A stretch of DNA of 64,000 nucleotides from Paenibacillus_AB hodogayensis (lineage in GTDB: Bacteria; Bacillota; Bacilli; Paenibacillales; NBRC-103111). The notes beneath the pieces were generated by a model. It saw only the letters and a list, made by a program, of their open reading frames with translations. It ran no database searches and had not been told where the DNA came from. The first letter of the stretch is position 1; the number at the start of each line of letters is the position of its first letter. The translations under genes were made by a program, and so were the position numbers. Shown here piece after piece: positions 24,464 to 34,032 of this stretch. The stretch lies in the NCBI RefSeq assembly GCF_039536325.1, contig NZ_BAAAYO010000008.1, positions 372,001-436,000 on the forward strand, given 5' to 3'.

Positions 24464-25780
24464 TTAACGCGCCTTCACTTCTTGTATCGCTTTATCCGCG
24501 ACGTCCTGCGCATCCCGCAGGGCGGTGTTGATATCTTTCCGGCCCATGCCTACGTCCTGCATCATTTGGGTAAACGGCTGGAAGGCCGCGCTCTGATACT
24601 CCCCTTTAACGGCAGGCTGAACGGTCGGTTTGTTGTAGAACACCGCCTTCATGTTGAGCGATTGCATGCCCGGAAGATCGGCGCCGAACTGGTCCTTCGC
24701 CGCTTGCAGCTTGATCGCCGGCGGAAAGCCGATCCGGCTGTTGGCTGTCTCCACTTCGTCGGAAGCGAGAAACTTCAAGATCTCCCAGCCTTGTTCCTTG
24801 TATTTGGATAACGGACTGATCAGGAGAATCGAAGCAGCGGGTGAAATCCCTTGTCCCTTGGCATCTGGCGGCGTAGGGACCGAAACCATATCAAAGTTGA
24901 GTCCGGTGTCTTTGGCTGCAAGGAATGGCTGGAAATAAGCCGCCCAAGGCAGCATGGCCACCGTTTTATCGACCATGAACGGATTGCGGTTCTCTTGAAT
25001 CTTAGCAGGGATCGTGCCTTGCGACGTATACGCATCTTGGAAAAATTGCATAATCGTTCTCCATTTGGGATCGGACATATAGGTCGCTTTCCCTGTAACC
25101 GGATCGTACATGTTGACTCCATATTGCTGATAATAATAGCTCCATCTTCCCGGATCGAAGCCTTTGTACTCTACGCCGTTCTCGGTGCGGCTCATTTTCT
25201 TGCCCAGCTCGATCGCTTCCTGCCAAGTCATGCCGTCCTTCGGGTATGGCACGGCAAATTTATCGAACAAATCTTTATTATAGAACATCACCGCAGAGGC
25301 GGTCTGCCAAGGCAAGGCGAACAGTTCTCCTTTGTCCCCCTGATTCTTGACCATTTGCAGAGCGATGTCTTCGAATCGGTTCAAATCGTACTTGTCCCGC
25401 TTGATCAATTCCGCCAAATCGAAGGACAACCCCAATTGCTTGATATCCGATATGTTTTCCTGAAAACCGATCCAGAACAAGTCCGGCACTTCGCCGGCTG
25501 CCACCAGCTTCTCCATATTCGTTCTGGTAAACCCGTTCCCGACCGGTTCGATTTTGATGTTAGGAAACTTCGCCCTTACCCGTTTTCCGATTTCTTCTTC
25601 GAAGATTTCATTGGACGCATTGTTGAAAAACTTGATCGTAATCGGCTGCGTCATGTCCACGGCCGGTTTGGCCGGTTCTACCTCGACCGGCTGGCTTGCG
25701 GTCCCGCAACCGGCAACCACGGACAGCATTGTCATGAATGCCAATTTCCCCAGTGCGCTGATGTTTGATTTCACGTTCAA
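24464..25780 (-). CDS. Family 1 sugar-binding lipoprotein of an ABC importer
   Basis: This 438-residue extracellular solute-binding protein has a lipoprotein signal peptide (VVAGCG), then the family 1 body: NASNEIFEEEIGKRVRAKFP, VPDLFWIGF, FALPWQTASAVMFYNKDLFDKF and a late helix QDVADKAIQEVKAR. It captures oligosaccharide for import. No permease gene is adjacent; the gene follows a 1616-residue beta-helix protein by 23 bases on the same strand, so the two are probably co-transcribed. Partners must be encoded elsewhere. Confidence 0.88.
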   Translation of the reverse strand: MNVKSNISALGKLAFMTMLSVVAGCGTASQPVEVEPAKPAVDMTQPITIKFFNNASNEIFEEEIGKRVRAKFPNIKIEPVGNGFTRTNMEKLVAAGEVPDLFWIGFQENISDIKQLGLSFDLAELIKRDKYDLNRFEDIALQMVKNQGDKGELFALPWQTASAVMFYNKDLFDKFAVPYPKDGMTWQEAIELGKKMSRTENGVEYKGFDPGRWSYYYQQYGVNMYDPVTGKATYMSDPKWRTIMQFFQDAYTSQGTIPAKIQENRNPFMVDKTVAMLPWAAYFQPFLAAKDTGLNFDMVSVPTPPDAKGQGISPAASILLISPLSKYKEQGWEILKFLASDEVETANSRIGFPPAIKLQAAKDQFGADLPGMQSLNMKAVFYNKPTVQPAVKGEYQSAAFQPFTQMMQDVGMGRKDINTALRDAQDVADKAIQEVKAR

Positions 25781-25803
25781 AGCCCTCCGTTACGGTTCAT
25801 GAG

Positions 25804-28800
25804 TCAATTTCTTAAAATGTGATATCCGGTTTTTCGAACCTTATCCCTACTTCCGCCCAGTTCGTCCGTTGCCTTCATCAAAGCCAAACCCATCCCGTTG
25901 ACGCTCTTCCCGGACACGAGCGTATTCGCGGATACGGACGGGTAGGCCAGACCCGCCGGCAGCAAGGCGACGGCTTCGGTTGTCACGGCGATGGTCGGAC
26001 TTGCATCCGAGACAAACCCCTTAGCGTTCGTGCTTTTGACATAGAACGTATATCCGGTAGCAGGCTGCAAACCGGCGATGGATAACGAGTACCCGTAGGT
26101 GCTCCCGACAACGGTGCCGTCCCCTCCATACACGGTATATTGGACCGTCCCCGTATTGGACGGGGAGGCGTCCCACGCCAGCTCGATGGAATTCGCGGAC
26201 TTGGCGGCCGCGCGGAGGTGAATGGGAGGCTCGGGCCGGTAATCGCTCAGCGTAATCGAACCGGTCCTGGCATACAGTCCCGCAAAGCCCGGCGCGGTAA
26301 TCCGGCCCTCGAACGAATCGACGCAATCGATAACCCGATGCCCGTCTACTTCCAGAATAATGCGTACGCCGTTGGCTGTGTTCAGGGCTCCATACTCTAC
26401 CAAATGGGTCGTTCCATAGCTCATGTACGCATTCGGAAGCGTACCGCCGAACTTGGGCGTGAACCCGGCAATAGTGCCGTACAATACCGTTCTCGTCCCT
26501 TTATTGAACCGGTGAAGCTCCACGCCCGTCGGCGAGAAAACGATCATATACGCATCATTAGTCGGCTCGCTGTAGCTCTGATCCCCTTTGGCGGATCTGA
26601 AGGAGAGAGCGTGCCAGCCCGCCGTATCATTGATGCTCATATTCATTTTCAGCAGCTCGTCTCCGTACCGCTTCCCTTGAAAGGCAGCGAAGCCGGATGG
26701 CGTGTTCATGGTTAAGGCGCCGTTGCTGACCGTCTTCTTCCCGGTGTCGCTGATATACCAGTAGTTCGTATCCTTCACGATGTTGCTGGCCGGCTCGTTG
26801 ACGACCTGTATCGAGACGGTGCCCGATTCGGTCGTGCCCTCAATCACCGCCGTAATGCGGATCGCTGCGGTGCCGAGCGATACTGCCGACACTTTGCCGT
26901 TGACATCCACGGTCGCCACCTCCGGAGCGGCGCTTTCGAACGTCAAGGCAGAAATCTGACGCTGCCTGCCGAGCTTCGTGATGCTGCTGACCTCCAGCTT
27001 GGACGTTTGGTCGACCATCAAGGCCGGTCTCTCATTGCTCACCGTCAACCCGTCATATACGTCATTGACATAGATCGCTTGAACGACAGGGATGGTGCTG
27101 CCGTTCGACTGTGCGGTCAACGTAGCTATTCCGGTCCCTACCGCCGTAACGACGCCCGAGCCGTCGATCGTAGCTACGTCAGGGTTATTGCTCGTGAACG
27201 AAAGGGACGAACCGCTCGGATCGACTACCGCGCCGCTGCCGCCCAGTGCCGCTTCGATCTGCAACGGTGCCGTTTGGCCGCTGGCAAGCGACGTTTCCCG
27301 GATGAACACCTTGGCGATAGGCTCGCTTGGACGAAGGTGCTTGTAAGCGGCTTCCAAACCGGCATTTTTAATAATGCTCAACGCAGCCGAAGGCCAATCC
27401 GCCGCCTCAAACAGCCGGGTATTCGTTAAAGTCGTGGTGGCGCTGTTATTGACGAACTTTGGCGTATTCGTATACGTGCGATCGACCGCAATATTTTGAG
27501 CCGTTGGCGTCCACACATGCAAGAAATTTGGCGCCGTTTCGATCACATTATCCGTCGCGTTCCAATAGTTGCTGCCCTCGTCGAAATAAATCGCTCCCTG
27601 GCCGACATCATGGTCTCTGACCAAATAGTTGCCGGATATAAGGCTCGGCTGCCCGGCCGATCCGCCTGTCGTGCCTAACGTATAAATGTTGCCGCCATCG
27701 TTCAATTTTTGCATCACGTCATAGATCAGGTTGTTCTGGATTCGCATGTTGCGCAAATTGGACGACGGACTGATCGACCAGCCGTATCCGGCGTGTATGC
27801 CCGAATAAGGGATATTGCCGATCTCGTTGTGCGAGATATCCATATCTATCGCATATCCGGCGGAAATACCGGCAGACGAATAATACTCCACGCCGATGTT
27901 ATGGATATAGTTGTTCAGCACGTCGTTGTTCCGGTTCAGTTTCCTCGGGTCGGTCGTCTGTTTCTGATCGTTGCTGACGTCCCCGACGGCGATCGCGCTT
28001 CCGGATATGTCCGTAAACGTATTGCCTGCGATCAAACTGTCCTGCGTGCCATCGGCCGTCCGGAGTCCGATCGAACCGAGCCGCGTGAATTGGTTTCCTT
28101 CAAACGTAACGAAATGGGCATTCTGTACATTGACCGCGCCCCGGATCAAATAATCCGCAGAAACGCCCCATTCGCGGATGTAATTGTTTTGCGCGTCCGA
28201 AAGTCCGTTCTTCGTGCTCGGTCTCAGCCAGGTTGCATACTGGAAGCTGATCCCCGAAAACGTCAGATGGCTCACGACGTCGTCCAGACTGCTTCCCTGA
28301 ATATTGACCAGCTCTTCCAGCTCGGGCGCGATGACCTCGGCGGTTGCGAGATTTTCCCCGGCCCTCGGCTTGTAATAGAAGTCGCCCGTGGTACGGTCGT
28401 AGTACCATTCGCCTTCCTCGTCCAGCAGTTCATAGGCGTTCTCGTAATACCAGGGGTTCGTCGCGCTCGTGCCCCCTTTGTTTCTCGCGAAATACCAACC
28501 CGGCTGCTGCATCACGATGTTGGCAATCCCGTTCTTGACGGTGATGGAATCGACCTTGCTTCGCGGACTTGTCCACTTCTCCTTGTAAACCATTTCGATG
28601 TCCTTGATATTGTTCCAGCCGGCGAGGAACGTATCGGTCGTCGTATGTCCCGTTGCGCTGTTCGTCGCTTGCGCCAAACCGCCTGCACTTCTGGCCCGGA
28701 CCGCGCGGACGCCGTTCACGTAAAGCTGCCTCGTGTCCAGGTTTCCGCCGCCGTTCGCTTTATAGATGTTTTTGGACGCATCGTGCAAGGTCCAGCCGGT

Positions 28801-30654
28801 AATCGCTCTTCCTCCGCTAATGACGGGCTTCTCGCCCGGGAACGCTTTGTAATGAACCGTAAACCCGTTGTGCCCCGAATCCCGTTCGTCGAACGTCAGC
28901 GTGCCTGCTTTGATCGTTCTTGTCTCGCTGACCGTTTTATCCCGGTTATAGAGCACTTCGTCGCGGAATTCGTAAGGTTGCCTGTAGGTGCCCCCTCTCA
29001 GGAAGACCGTAATGTCCGACGTCATCGCGCCGCTCAGCGTACGCACCTTGTCTCTGGCCCTTTGGATCGTGCGGAAAGGATGCTCCAGATTTCCGCTGTT
29101 CTCATCGTCTCCGCGGACCGGATCGACATAATACACCCAGTATGGACCGGCGTCGATTCGTTCCGAAGGGGCGCTGGAGTAAGCGTTTCCCCGGTCAAAG
29201 GCATCCGCGGGCGTCACTTCGAACTTCACGAACTTCCCCTCCATATCGGGCGCAAGAGACAGCTTCTTCGCGGTCGAACCGGCTATCGGAACGTAACTGC
29301 CCTCCTTCGAGTCGGAGATAAGCCATCGGAATGTCGAGCCCGCTTCGGGGTCGCGATCCGATTCGGCGTACTCGTACAGGCCGGTCAGCGTATGCCCGAT
29401 GGAGGCCGCTCCGCTTATGCGCACATTCCCCGCGGCGGGCGCTGCGCTCGGCACGACCAGCATAGGTTCGCTGTACATCGTATCCCCGGTTGTCGGGGCC
29501 GCTGCCGTGCGAGGAGTGACGGCGAATTTCAGATATTTGCCCAGATCATCGCCGCTTACCGTATACTGCCGGCTTGCGCTATCGGGGATCAGGGTAAAAG
29601 CTCCGTTCGCTGCAAGGCCTGCGTACCAAGACAACGTGGTACCCGCTTCCCGGTCTCCGTTCGTGTCCTCATAATCGTAGCTTGCGGTCAACGTCCGGCC
29701 CGGCTGCACGAGTCCGCCAACAAGCACGTTCGAAGCGGTTGGCGCCTTCGGCACCGAATCGGGTGTGCTTGCGGCGAGGGTCACGGCCATCTGACCGGCT
29801 GCCGAAGAATTCGTATCCGATACCGCATTTACCGCAATGCTCCCTGCCGAAGCGGAGTCGTTCACGGTAAGCAAGCCGGTCTGCCGGTCTATGCTCACTC
29901 CGCCAGGCGTGCCGGCCAGCGACCAAACGACCTGTTCGGCAGTTACCGCTTCGGTCGTGCCCAACTGGTTTTTCACCGTCTTCACATATGCGTATGTTTT
30001 GGCTGCATTGCCGGGCAGCGGAATTGCAACGGAAGCGCTTCCGGTAACAACAACGGTTGTCGGCTGTACCGGTTCCACCACAACGTCGTCCACATAAAAA
30101 TCGGAATAGCGCCCCGCTGCGTTTTTCGGCTCATTGCTGTCTGCATGCTGCACGTAAAATCTCGCATTGTCGTATACGTATCCGTCGCCTGCGTTGTTGG
30201 GTTGCGTCGGGAACGTTTGGATGCCTCTGAGTTGCGTCCACGCAGTCACTACCGTCCCGGTAACCATGGCCGGATAAGTCGAAGGCCCCCATTTGTTTCC
30301 AGTCTGCGTAAGGTAAAGACCTACCGTTCCCGTGCCCTCGGTCCGCTTGACCGCGGCTGAGAAGTAGTAAGCTTTGCCCGGTTCGAACGACAGGCCGTTT
30401 TGCCCGACACTCCCCGAGTACGCGCCGGGTCTTCCGATTTTGACCGATGCATTCCCGGCGAACCTCTCCGTCGTATCCCTAGTCAATGTGCCGGAGACGG
30501 TTGTCGTCCATCCGGACAAATCTTCCTCGAACCCGGGATTGCGGATCATGTTCGTTGCCGCATGCGCGGTAGTTGCTCCGAACGAACCCGCCGTCACCAG
30601 CACGGCGAGCATGCACGGGAGAAGGAACGAAGCGGACTTGATTGCTGGCTTCAC
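25804..30654 (-). CDS. Secreted multidomain beta-helix protein, possibly a polysaccharide-active enzyme
   Basis: This 1616-residue exported protein has a signal peptide (about 1-32). A carbohydrate-binding-like domain follows (NPGFEEDLSGW, about 35-190), then Ig-like strand domains to about 500. A right-handed parallel beta-helix occupies about 508-1110 (YYVDPVRGDDENSG start, many HNxIGN-type coils), followed by two bacterial Ig-like domains, a concanavalin-like jelly-roll and a fibronectin-type domain. Beta-helix enzymes often cleave acidic polysaccharides, but I cannot place catalytic residues. The GTG start at 30654 is chosen because AAAGGAG lies 8 bases upstream; the ATG at 30768 would put the signal peptide internally. 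A solute-binding gene follows. Confidence 0.85.
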   Translation of the reverse strand: MKPAIKSASFLLPCMLAVLVTAGSFGATTAHAATNMIRNPGFEEDLSGWTTTVSGTLTRDTTERFAGNASVKIGRPGAYSGSVGQNGLSFEPGKAYYFSAAVKRTEGTGTVGLYLTQTGNKWGPSTYPAMVTGTVVTAWTQLRGIQTFPTQPNNAGDGYVYDNARFYVQHADSNEPKNAAGRYSDFYVDDVVVEPVQPTTVVVTGSASVAIPLPGNAAKTYAYVKTVKNQLGTTEAVTAEQVVWSLAGTPGGVSIDRQTGLLTVNDSASAGSIAVNAVSDTNSSAAGQMAVTLAASTPDSVPKAPTASNVLVGGLVQPGRTLTASYDYEDTNGDREAGTTLSWYAGLAANGAFTLIPDSASRQYTVSGDDLGKYLKFAVTPRTAAAPTTGDTMYSEPMLVVPSAAPAAGNVRISGAASIGHTLTGLYEYAESDRDPEAGSTFRWLISDSKEGSYVPIAGSTAKKLSLAPDMEGKFVKFEVTPADAFDRGNAYSSAPSERIDAGPYWVYYVDPVRGDDENSGNLEHPFRTIQRARDKVRTLSGAMTSDITVFLRGGTYRQPYEFRDEVLYNRDKTVSETRTIKAGTLTFDERDSGHNGFTVHYKAFPGEKPVISGGRAITGWTLHDASKNIYKANGGGNLDTRQLYVNGVRAVRARSAGGLAQATNSATGHTTTDTFLAGWNNIKDIEMVYKEKWTSPRSKVDSITVKNGIANIVMQQPGWYFARNKGGTSATNPWYYENAYELLDEEGEWYYDRTTGDFYYKPRAGENLATAEVIAPELEELVNIQGSSLDDVVSHLTFSGISFQYATWLRPSTKNGLSDAQNNYIREWGVSADYLIRGAVNVQNAHFVTFEGNQFTRLGSIGLRTADGTQDSLIAGNTFTDISGSAIAVGDVSNDQKQTTDPRKLNRNNDVLNNYIHNIGVEYYSSAGISAGYAIDMDISHNEIGNIPYSGIHAGYGWSISPSSNLRNMRIQNNLIYDVMQKLNDGGNIYTLGTTGGSAGQPSLISGNYLVRDHDVGQGAIYFDEGSNYWNATDNVIETAPNFLHVWTPTAQNIAVDRTYTNTPKFVNNSATTTLTNTRLFEAADWPSAALSIIKNAGLEAAYKHLRPSEPIAKVFIRETSLASGQTAPLQIEAALGGSGAVVDPSGSSLSFTSNNPDVATIDGSGVVTAVGTGIATLTAQSNGSTIPVVQAIYVNDVYDGLTVSNERPALMVDQTSKLEVSSITKLGRQRQISALTFESAAPEVATVDVNGKVSAVSLGTAAIRITAVIEGTTESGTVSIQVVNEPASNIVKDTNYWYISDTGKKTVSNGALTMNTPSGFAAFQGKRYGDELLKMNMSINDTAGWHALSFRSAKGDQSYSEPTNDAYMIVFSPTGVELHRFNKGTRTVLYGTIAGFTPKFGGTLPNAYMSYGTTHLVEYGALNTANGVRIILEVDGHRVIDCVDSFEGRITAPGFAGLYARTGSITLSDYRPEPPIHLRAAAKSANSIELAWDASPSNTGTVQYTVYGGDGTVVGSTYGYSLSIAGLQPATGYTFYVKSTNAKGFVSDASPTIAVTTEAVALLPAGLAYPSVSANTLVSGKSVNGMGLALMKATDELGGSRDKVRKTGYHILRN

Positions 30655-31028
30655 TTTGGTTTCACTCCTTTGTTCGATCGTCAAAAGACCCTGAACCGTC
30701 TGCAACCCGAGCGCTTCCATTCCTTCTTGCGCAAGTAGCCGTACGTTGGTCCAATCCCTGTTGGACATACGTTCCTCCTTTCAGCTTTCAAGCAGGATGC
30801 GACGGTTCTCCCTAACGATAGCAGAATGGGCTGCGGAGCGCCCCGGAACGAATCGACTTCGGATAGCACGATTTCGACTTCGCACGGATAAAGTACGCAT
30901 AATCCGTTCCCTTGGGGAACGACCCGTACATTTCGCCAAACAAGGGTCAATGCCCTTAGCGGGAATATCCCGCCGTACATATTGTTATAGGGAGCACTTC
31001 CGTCTTTCGCAATCGGGGAGGGGAAAGT
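30655..31028. other. Divergent promoter region
   Basis: This 374-base gap holds the promoters of the minus-strand beta-helix gene and of the plus-strand nucleotide-sugar dehydrogenase. An AGGGGAAAG site precedes the ATG at 31029. A CATATTGTTA motif lies at about 30978-30987; it is close to, but not, a sigma-K -10. The minus-strand frame continues open to 30768 without a ribosome site. Confidence 0.45.
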
Positions 31029-32318
31029 ATGAAAGCATGCGTAGTCGGTCTGGGCTATATCGGCCTTCCTACGGCCATCGTCATGGCGCAAGCCGGTATT
31101 CGGGTGCACGGAGTGGACAGGAGCGCCGATATCGTCGATACGCTCCTTAGCCGCGGAATCCATGTAGCCGAACCCGGTTTGCAAGACGCGATGCTGCAGG
31201 CGATGGACAAAAGAACTTTGACGTTTTCCACCAAGCCGGAATTCGCCGATACGTTCATTATAGCCGTTCAAACGCCGCTCGGTCCCGGGCGCTCGCCGAA
31301 CCTGGATTACGTGCGATCCGCTGCAGAGTCGATCGTTCCCTGCCTGAAGCCGGGAAATTTGGTCATCGTGGAATCGACGGTGCCGCCGAACACGATCGAA
31401 CGGTTCATCATACCGATTTTGGGCCAAGCCAAGCTGGAGATCGGCAAACAGTTGTTTGTCGCTTACTCGCCCGAACGCGTCTACCCCGGAAACATATTGA
31501 GCGAACTCGTCGGCAACGATCGGATCATCGGCGGAGTCGACGGAGAATCTTCGCGAAAAGCGTTGCGGCTGTACAGCCGTTTCGTCCGGGGAACGATTCA
31601 TACGACAGACGTCGGAACGGCAGAGCTGGTAAAATTAATGGAAAATACGTACCGCGACATCAATATCGCCTTCGCCAACGAAATGGCGCGAGTCGCCGAG
31701 ACAGTCGGTGTCGACGTATGGGAGGCGATCCGGCTAGCCAATACGCATCCGCGGGTGCATATGCTGAAGCCCGGACCCGGTGTCGGGGGACATTGCATCG
31801 CCGTCGACCCGTGGTTCATCGTCGCCGGCGCGCGAGGGCAAGCGCCGCTCATCTCGCTGGCCCGGACGATCAACGACGGTACGCCGATGCATATCGTCCG
31901 GTTCGTCGAATCGATCGTCGCCGGTATAGACGAACCGGTCGTAACCCTTCTCGGGCTATCCTATAAAGGCAATAGCGACGATACAAGGGAAAGTCCGTCC
32001 CACGCGATCGGCGCCGCCCTCGAACGGAAAGGCTATTCGCTCAAACGATTCGATCCATACGTCCGGTCAGGCATTATGGGAAATATGGGCAGCGCATCCG
32101 AAGCGGCGGAACGATCGGATTGTCTCGTTCTGCTGACGGATCACGACCAGTTCCGCGACCTGGATTTTGGGCAGATCGGGGACGTCATGCGAACCCGTCT
32201 CGTCCTCGATACCCGCAATTGGCTCGATGCCGGACAATTGGCGAAACTCGGCTTCACTTGCTACCGCATCGGCACGCCGATGATCGGTTCCGTAGCGGAG
32301 CGTGGTTCCGATGAATAA
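31029..32318 (+). CDS. Nucleotide-sugar dehydrogenase (UDP-glucose/UDP-ManNAc type)
   Basis: This 429-residue enzyme oxidises a UDP-sugar at C6 to the uronic acid with two NAD+. The N-terminal Rossmann motif is VVGLGYIGLPTA. The catalytic Cys lies in PGVGGHCIAVDPWF (about residue 257), with the Lys in ELVKLMENTYRDINIAFANE. GLSYKGNSDDTRESP marks the C-terminal domain. GGHCIxVDP is typical of the WecC/UDP-ManNAc side of the family; UDP-glucose cannot be excluded. The next gene overlaps by 8 bases. Together with the CgeB-like and YheC/D genes this suggests a spore-surface glycan pathway. Confidence 0.92.
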   Translation: MKACVVGLGYIGLPTAIVMAQAGIRVHGVDRSADIVDTLLSRGIHVAEPGLQDAMLQAMDKRTLTFSTKPEFADTFIIAVQTPLGPGRSPNLDYVRSAAESIVPCLKPGNLVIVESTVPPNTIERFIIPILGQAKLEIGKQLFVAYSPERVYPGNILSELVGNDRIIGGVDGESSRKALRLYSRFVRGTIHTTDVGTAELVKLMENTYRDINIAFANEMARVAETVGVDVWEAIRLANTHPRVHMLKPGPGVGGHCIAVDPWFIVAGARGQAPLISLARTINDGTPMHIVRFVESIVAGIDEPVVTLLGLSYKGNSDDTRESPSHAIGAALERKGYSLKRFDPYVRSGIMGNMGSASEAAERSDCLVLLTDHDQFRDLDFGQIGDVMRTRLVLDTRNWLDAGQLAKLGFTCYRIGTPMIGSVAERGSDE

Positions 32319-33996
32319 CGATCCGTCGGCGACGTACACCCAAATCGTGGAGCAAATCGGCCTCCTGCCGCCGCAGCCGTCGAGCCATTGCGGGCGGCCG
32401 GAAATCGTTGTTGCTTGTATTCTGGATCAATTCAGTTTCGAGTGCTTCAAATACGAATGCACGCTCGTTCAGCTGAATATTATGCATTGGCGCGCGCAAC
32501 TGGACGCGGCCCGTCCGCATTTCGTATTGGTCGAGTCGGCTTGGCACGAACCGGGTTGGGGAATATTCGGCTGGGATAACGCGATAGACATGTACGAAAT
32601 CGGCAAGCTTGTGCGCTACTGCAAGGAAGCCGGCATTCCGACCGTTTTTTGGAACAAGGAAGATCCCGTCAATTACTTCAACTTCATCGGAACCGCCAAA
32701 CGGTTCGACATCGTCTTCACGACCGACTCGAACTGTTTGAAGCCGTACCGGAAGGCATGCGGACATTCCCGCGTGTTCAGCTTGCCTTTCGCGGCGCAAC
32801 CCGCCATCCATAATCCGGCGGGAGCGGACTACAGCCGGAAGCGGAATGTCGCCTTCTCCGGGACGTATTACAAATCCAGCTGGTATCCGGAGCGGGAGGC
32901 CGATTCGCAAATCGTGCTGAAGCCGGCTCTGCCATATGGCCTTCATATATACGACAGGCACGGGCAATTGCCCGACTACGAGTTTCCGGAGCTGTACAAA
33001 GCGCATATCGTCGGCTACTTGGATTACGCGCAAATGGTCAAAGCCTACAGGCTGTACAAAATTTATTTGAACGTCAATTCCGTCAAATACAGCCCGACGA
33101 TGTTTTCGCGAAGAGTTTACGAATTGCTGGCCTCCGGCACGAACGTGATCAGCTCGTATGCGCTCGGCATCGCGGAGATGTTCCCCGGCATCGTTCCCAT
33201 TGCGCAAACCGAGGAGCAGACCGCTTATTTTCTCGAAACGCTGCTCCGCAATAAACGCTCATCGGAGAAGTTAAGCTTGCTCGGTCTCCGGGAAGTCCAT
33301 GCCAAACATTTGTACAAACACCGTTTCGACGAAATATGGAATAAGCTCGGCATGGGCGAAAAGGCGCAGCTCCCCCTCGTTACGGTAATCGCCCCCGTAT
33401 CGAATCCGCAGGCAATGACGCGGGTAGCGGAACAATTCGGGCGGCAAACCTGGGAGAACAAACAATTGATCCTGCTTGCCCGCGTTCCGCTCGCCAATGG
33501 GCAGTCATGGAGCCAGCCTGCAAAGCCGAACGTCCGTCTTCTTCTCCGTCCTGCGGACGATTCGGTCGAACAATGCTTCCACATGGCCGTCAAATCGGCT
33601 TCCGGAAGCCATATTGCCGTCTTTCACGAAAACCATTACTATGCTCCCGCCTATTTGACCGACCTCATGCACGCTTTTCGATACACGGATGCCGACATGG
33701 TCGGAAAAGCCGCTTATTTCTCCTGCGGGGACAGCTTGAACGCCATGCATCTCGCCAACGAAAATCGGCAAAACCGTTATGTAACCGAGCTGGCCGAGCA
33801 TGCCTGGATTATGAAAAAACAATTGCTCGCCGATATGCCGTCCCCGGCCCCTATCGGAAACACGTTTGCCGCTTTTTTGGAGGCTTGCGGGCAGCAAGGC
33901 CGCAAGCTCTATTCCTCCGATCCGTTCAATTACGCCAAGCACGCCCCCCCCCCGGCAGTGGATAAAGACGAGCAGCTACGGGACATTACAGTATGA
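32311..33996 (+). CDS. CgeB-like glycosyltransferase with second degenerate GT-like domain
   Basis: This 561-residue protein has an N-terminal DUF3880/CgeB-type half (about 20-340): ESAWHEPGWGIFGWDNA, VFWNKEDPVNYFNF, IVFTTDSNCL and the donor-site YLNVNSVKYSPTMFSRRVYELLASGTNVISS. The C-terminal half (about 350-540) looks like a family 2 glycosyltransferase (LPLVTVIAPVSN, GSHIAVFHENHYYAP), but the usual DxD is replaced by HENHY. CgeB of B. subtilis is made late in sporulation and affects the spore surface. The ATG at 32311 overlaps the upstream gene by 8 bases, with a GGAG site inside that gene. It probably transfers the sugar made by that dehydrogenase. Confidence 0.86.
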   Translation: MNNDPSATYTQIVEQIGLLPPQPSSHCGRPEIVVACILDQFSFECFKYECTLVQLNIMHWRAQLDAARPHFVLVESAWHEPGWGIFGWDNAIDMYEIGKLVRYCKEAGIPTVFWNKEDPVNYFNFIGTAKRFDIVFTTDSNCLKPYRKACGHSRVFSLPFAAQPAIHNPAGADYSRKRNVAFSGTYYKSSWYPEREADSQIVLKPALPYGLHIYDRHGQLPDYEFPELYKAHIVGYLDYAQMVKAYRLYKIYLNVNSVKYSPTMFSRRVYELLASGTNVISSYALGIAEMFPGIVPIAQTEEQTAYFLETLLRNKRSSEKLSLLGLREVHAKHLYKHRFDEIWNKLGMGEKAQLPLVTVIAPVSNPQAMTRVAEQFGRQTWENKQLILLARVPLANGQSWSQPAKPNVRLLLRPADDSVEQCFHMAVKSASGSHIAVFHENHYYAPAYLTDLMHAFRYTDADMVGKAAYFSCGDSLNAMHLANENRQNRYVTELAEHAWIMKKQLLADMPSPAPIGNTFAAFLEACGQQGRKLYSSDPFNYAKHAPPPAVDKDEQLRDITV

Positions 33997-34032
33997 GACA
34001 AACCCGGCACCGAGAGGAGGGGACTAGGTGCA

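Noticed and set aside
27709..30360. An 883-codon open frame on the plus strand
   Set aside because: It lies entirely antisense to the beta-helix gene, with no ribosome site, no domain, and an Arg/Val-rich composition as expected from reverse reading of GC-rich coding DNA.
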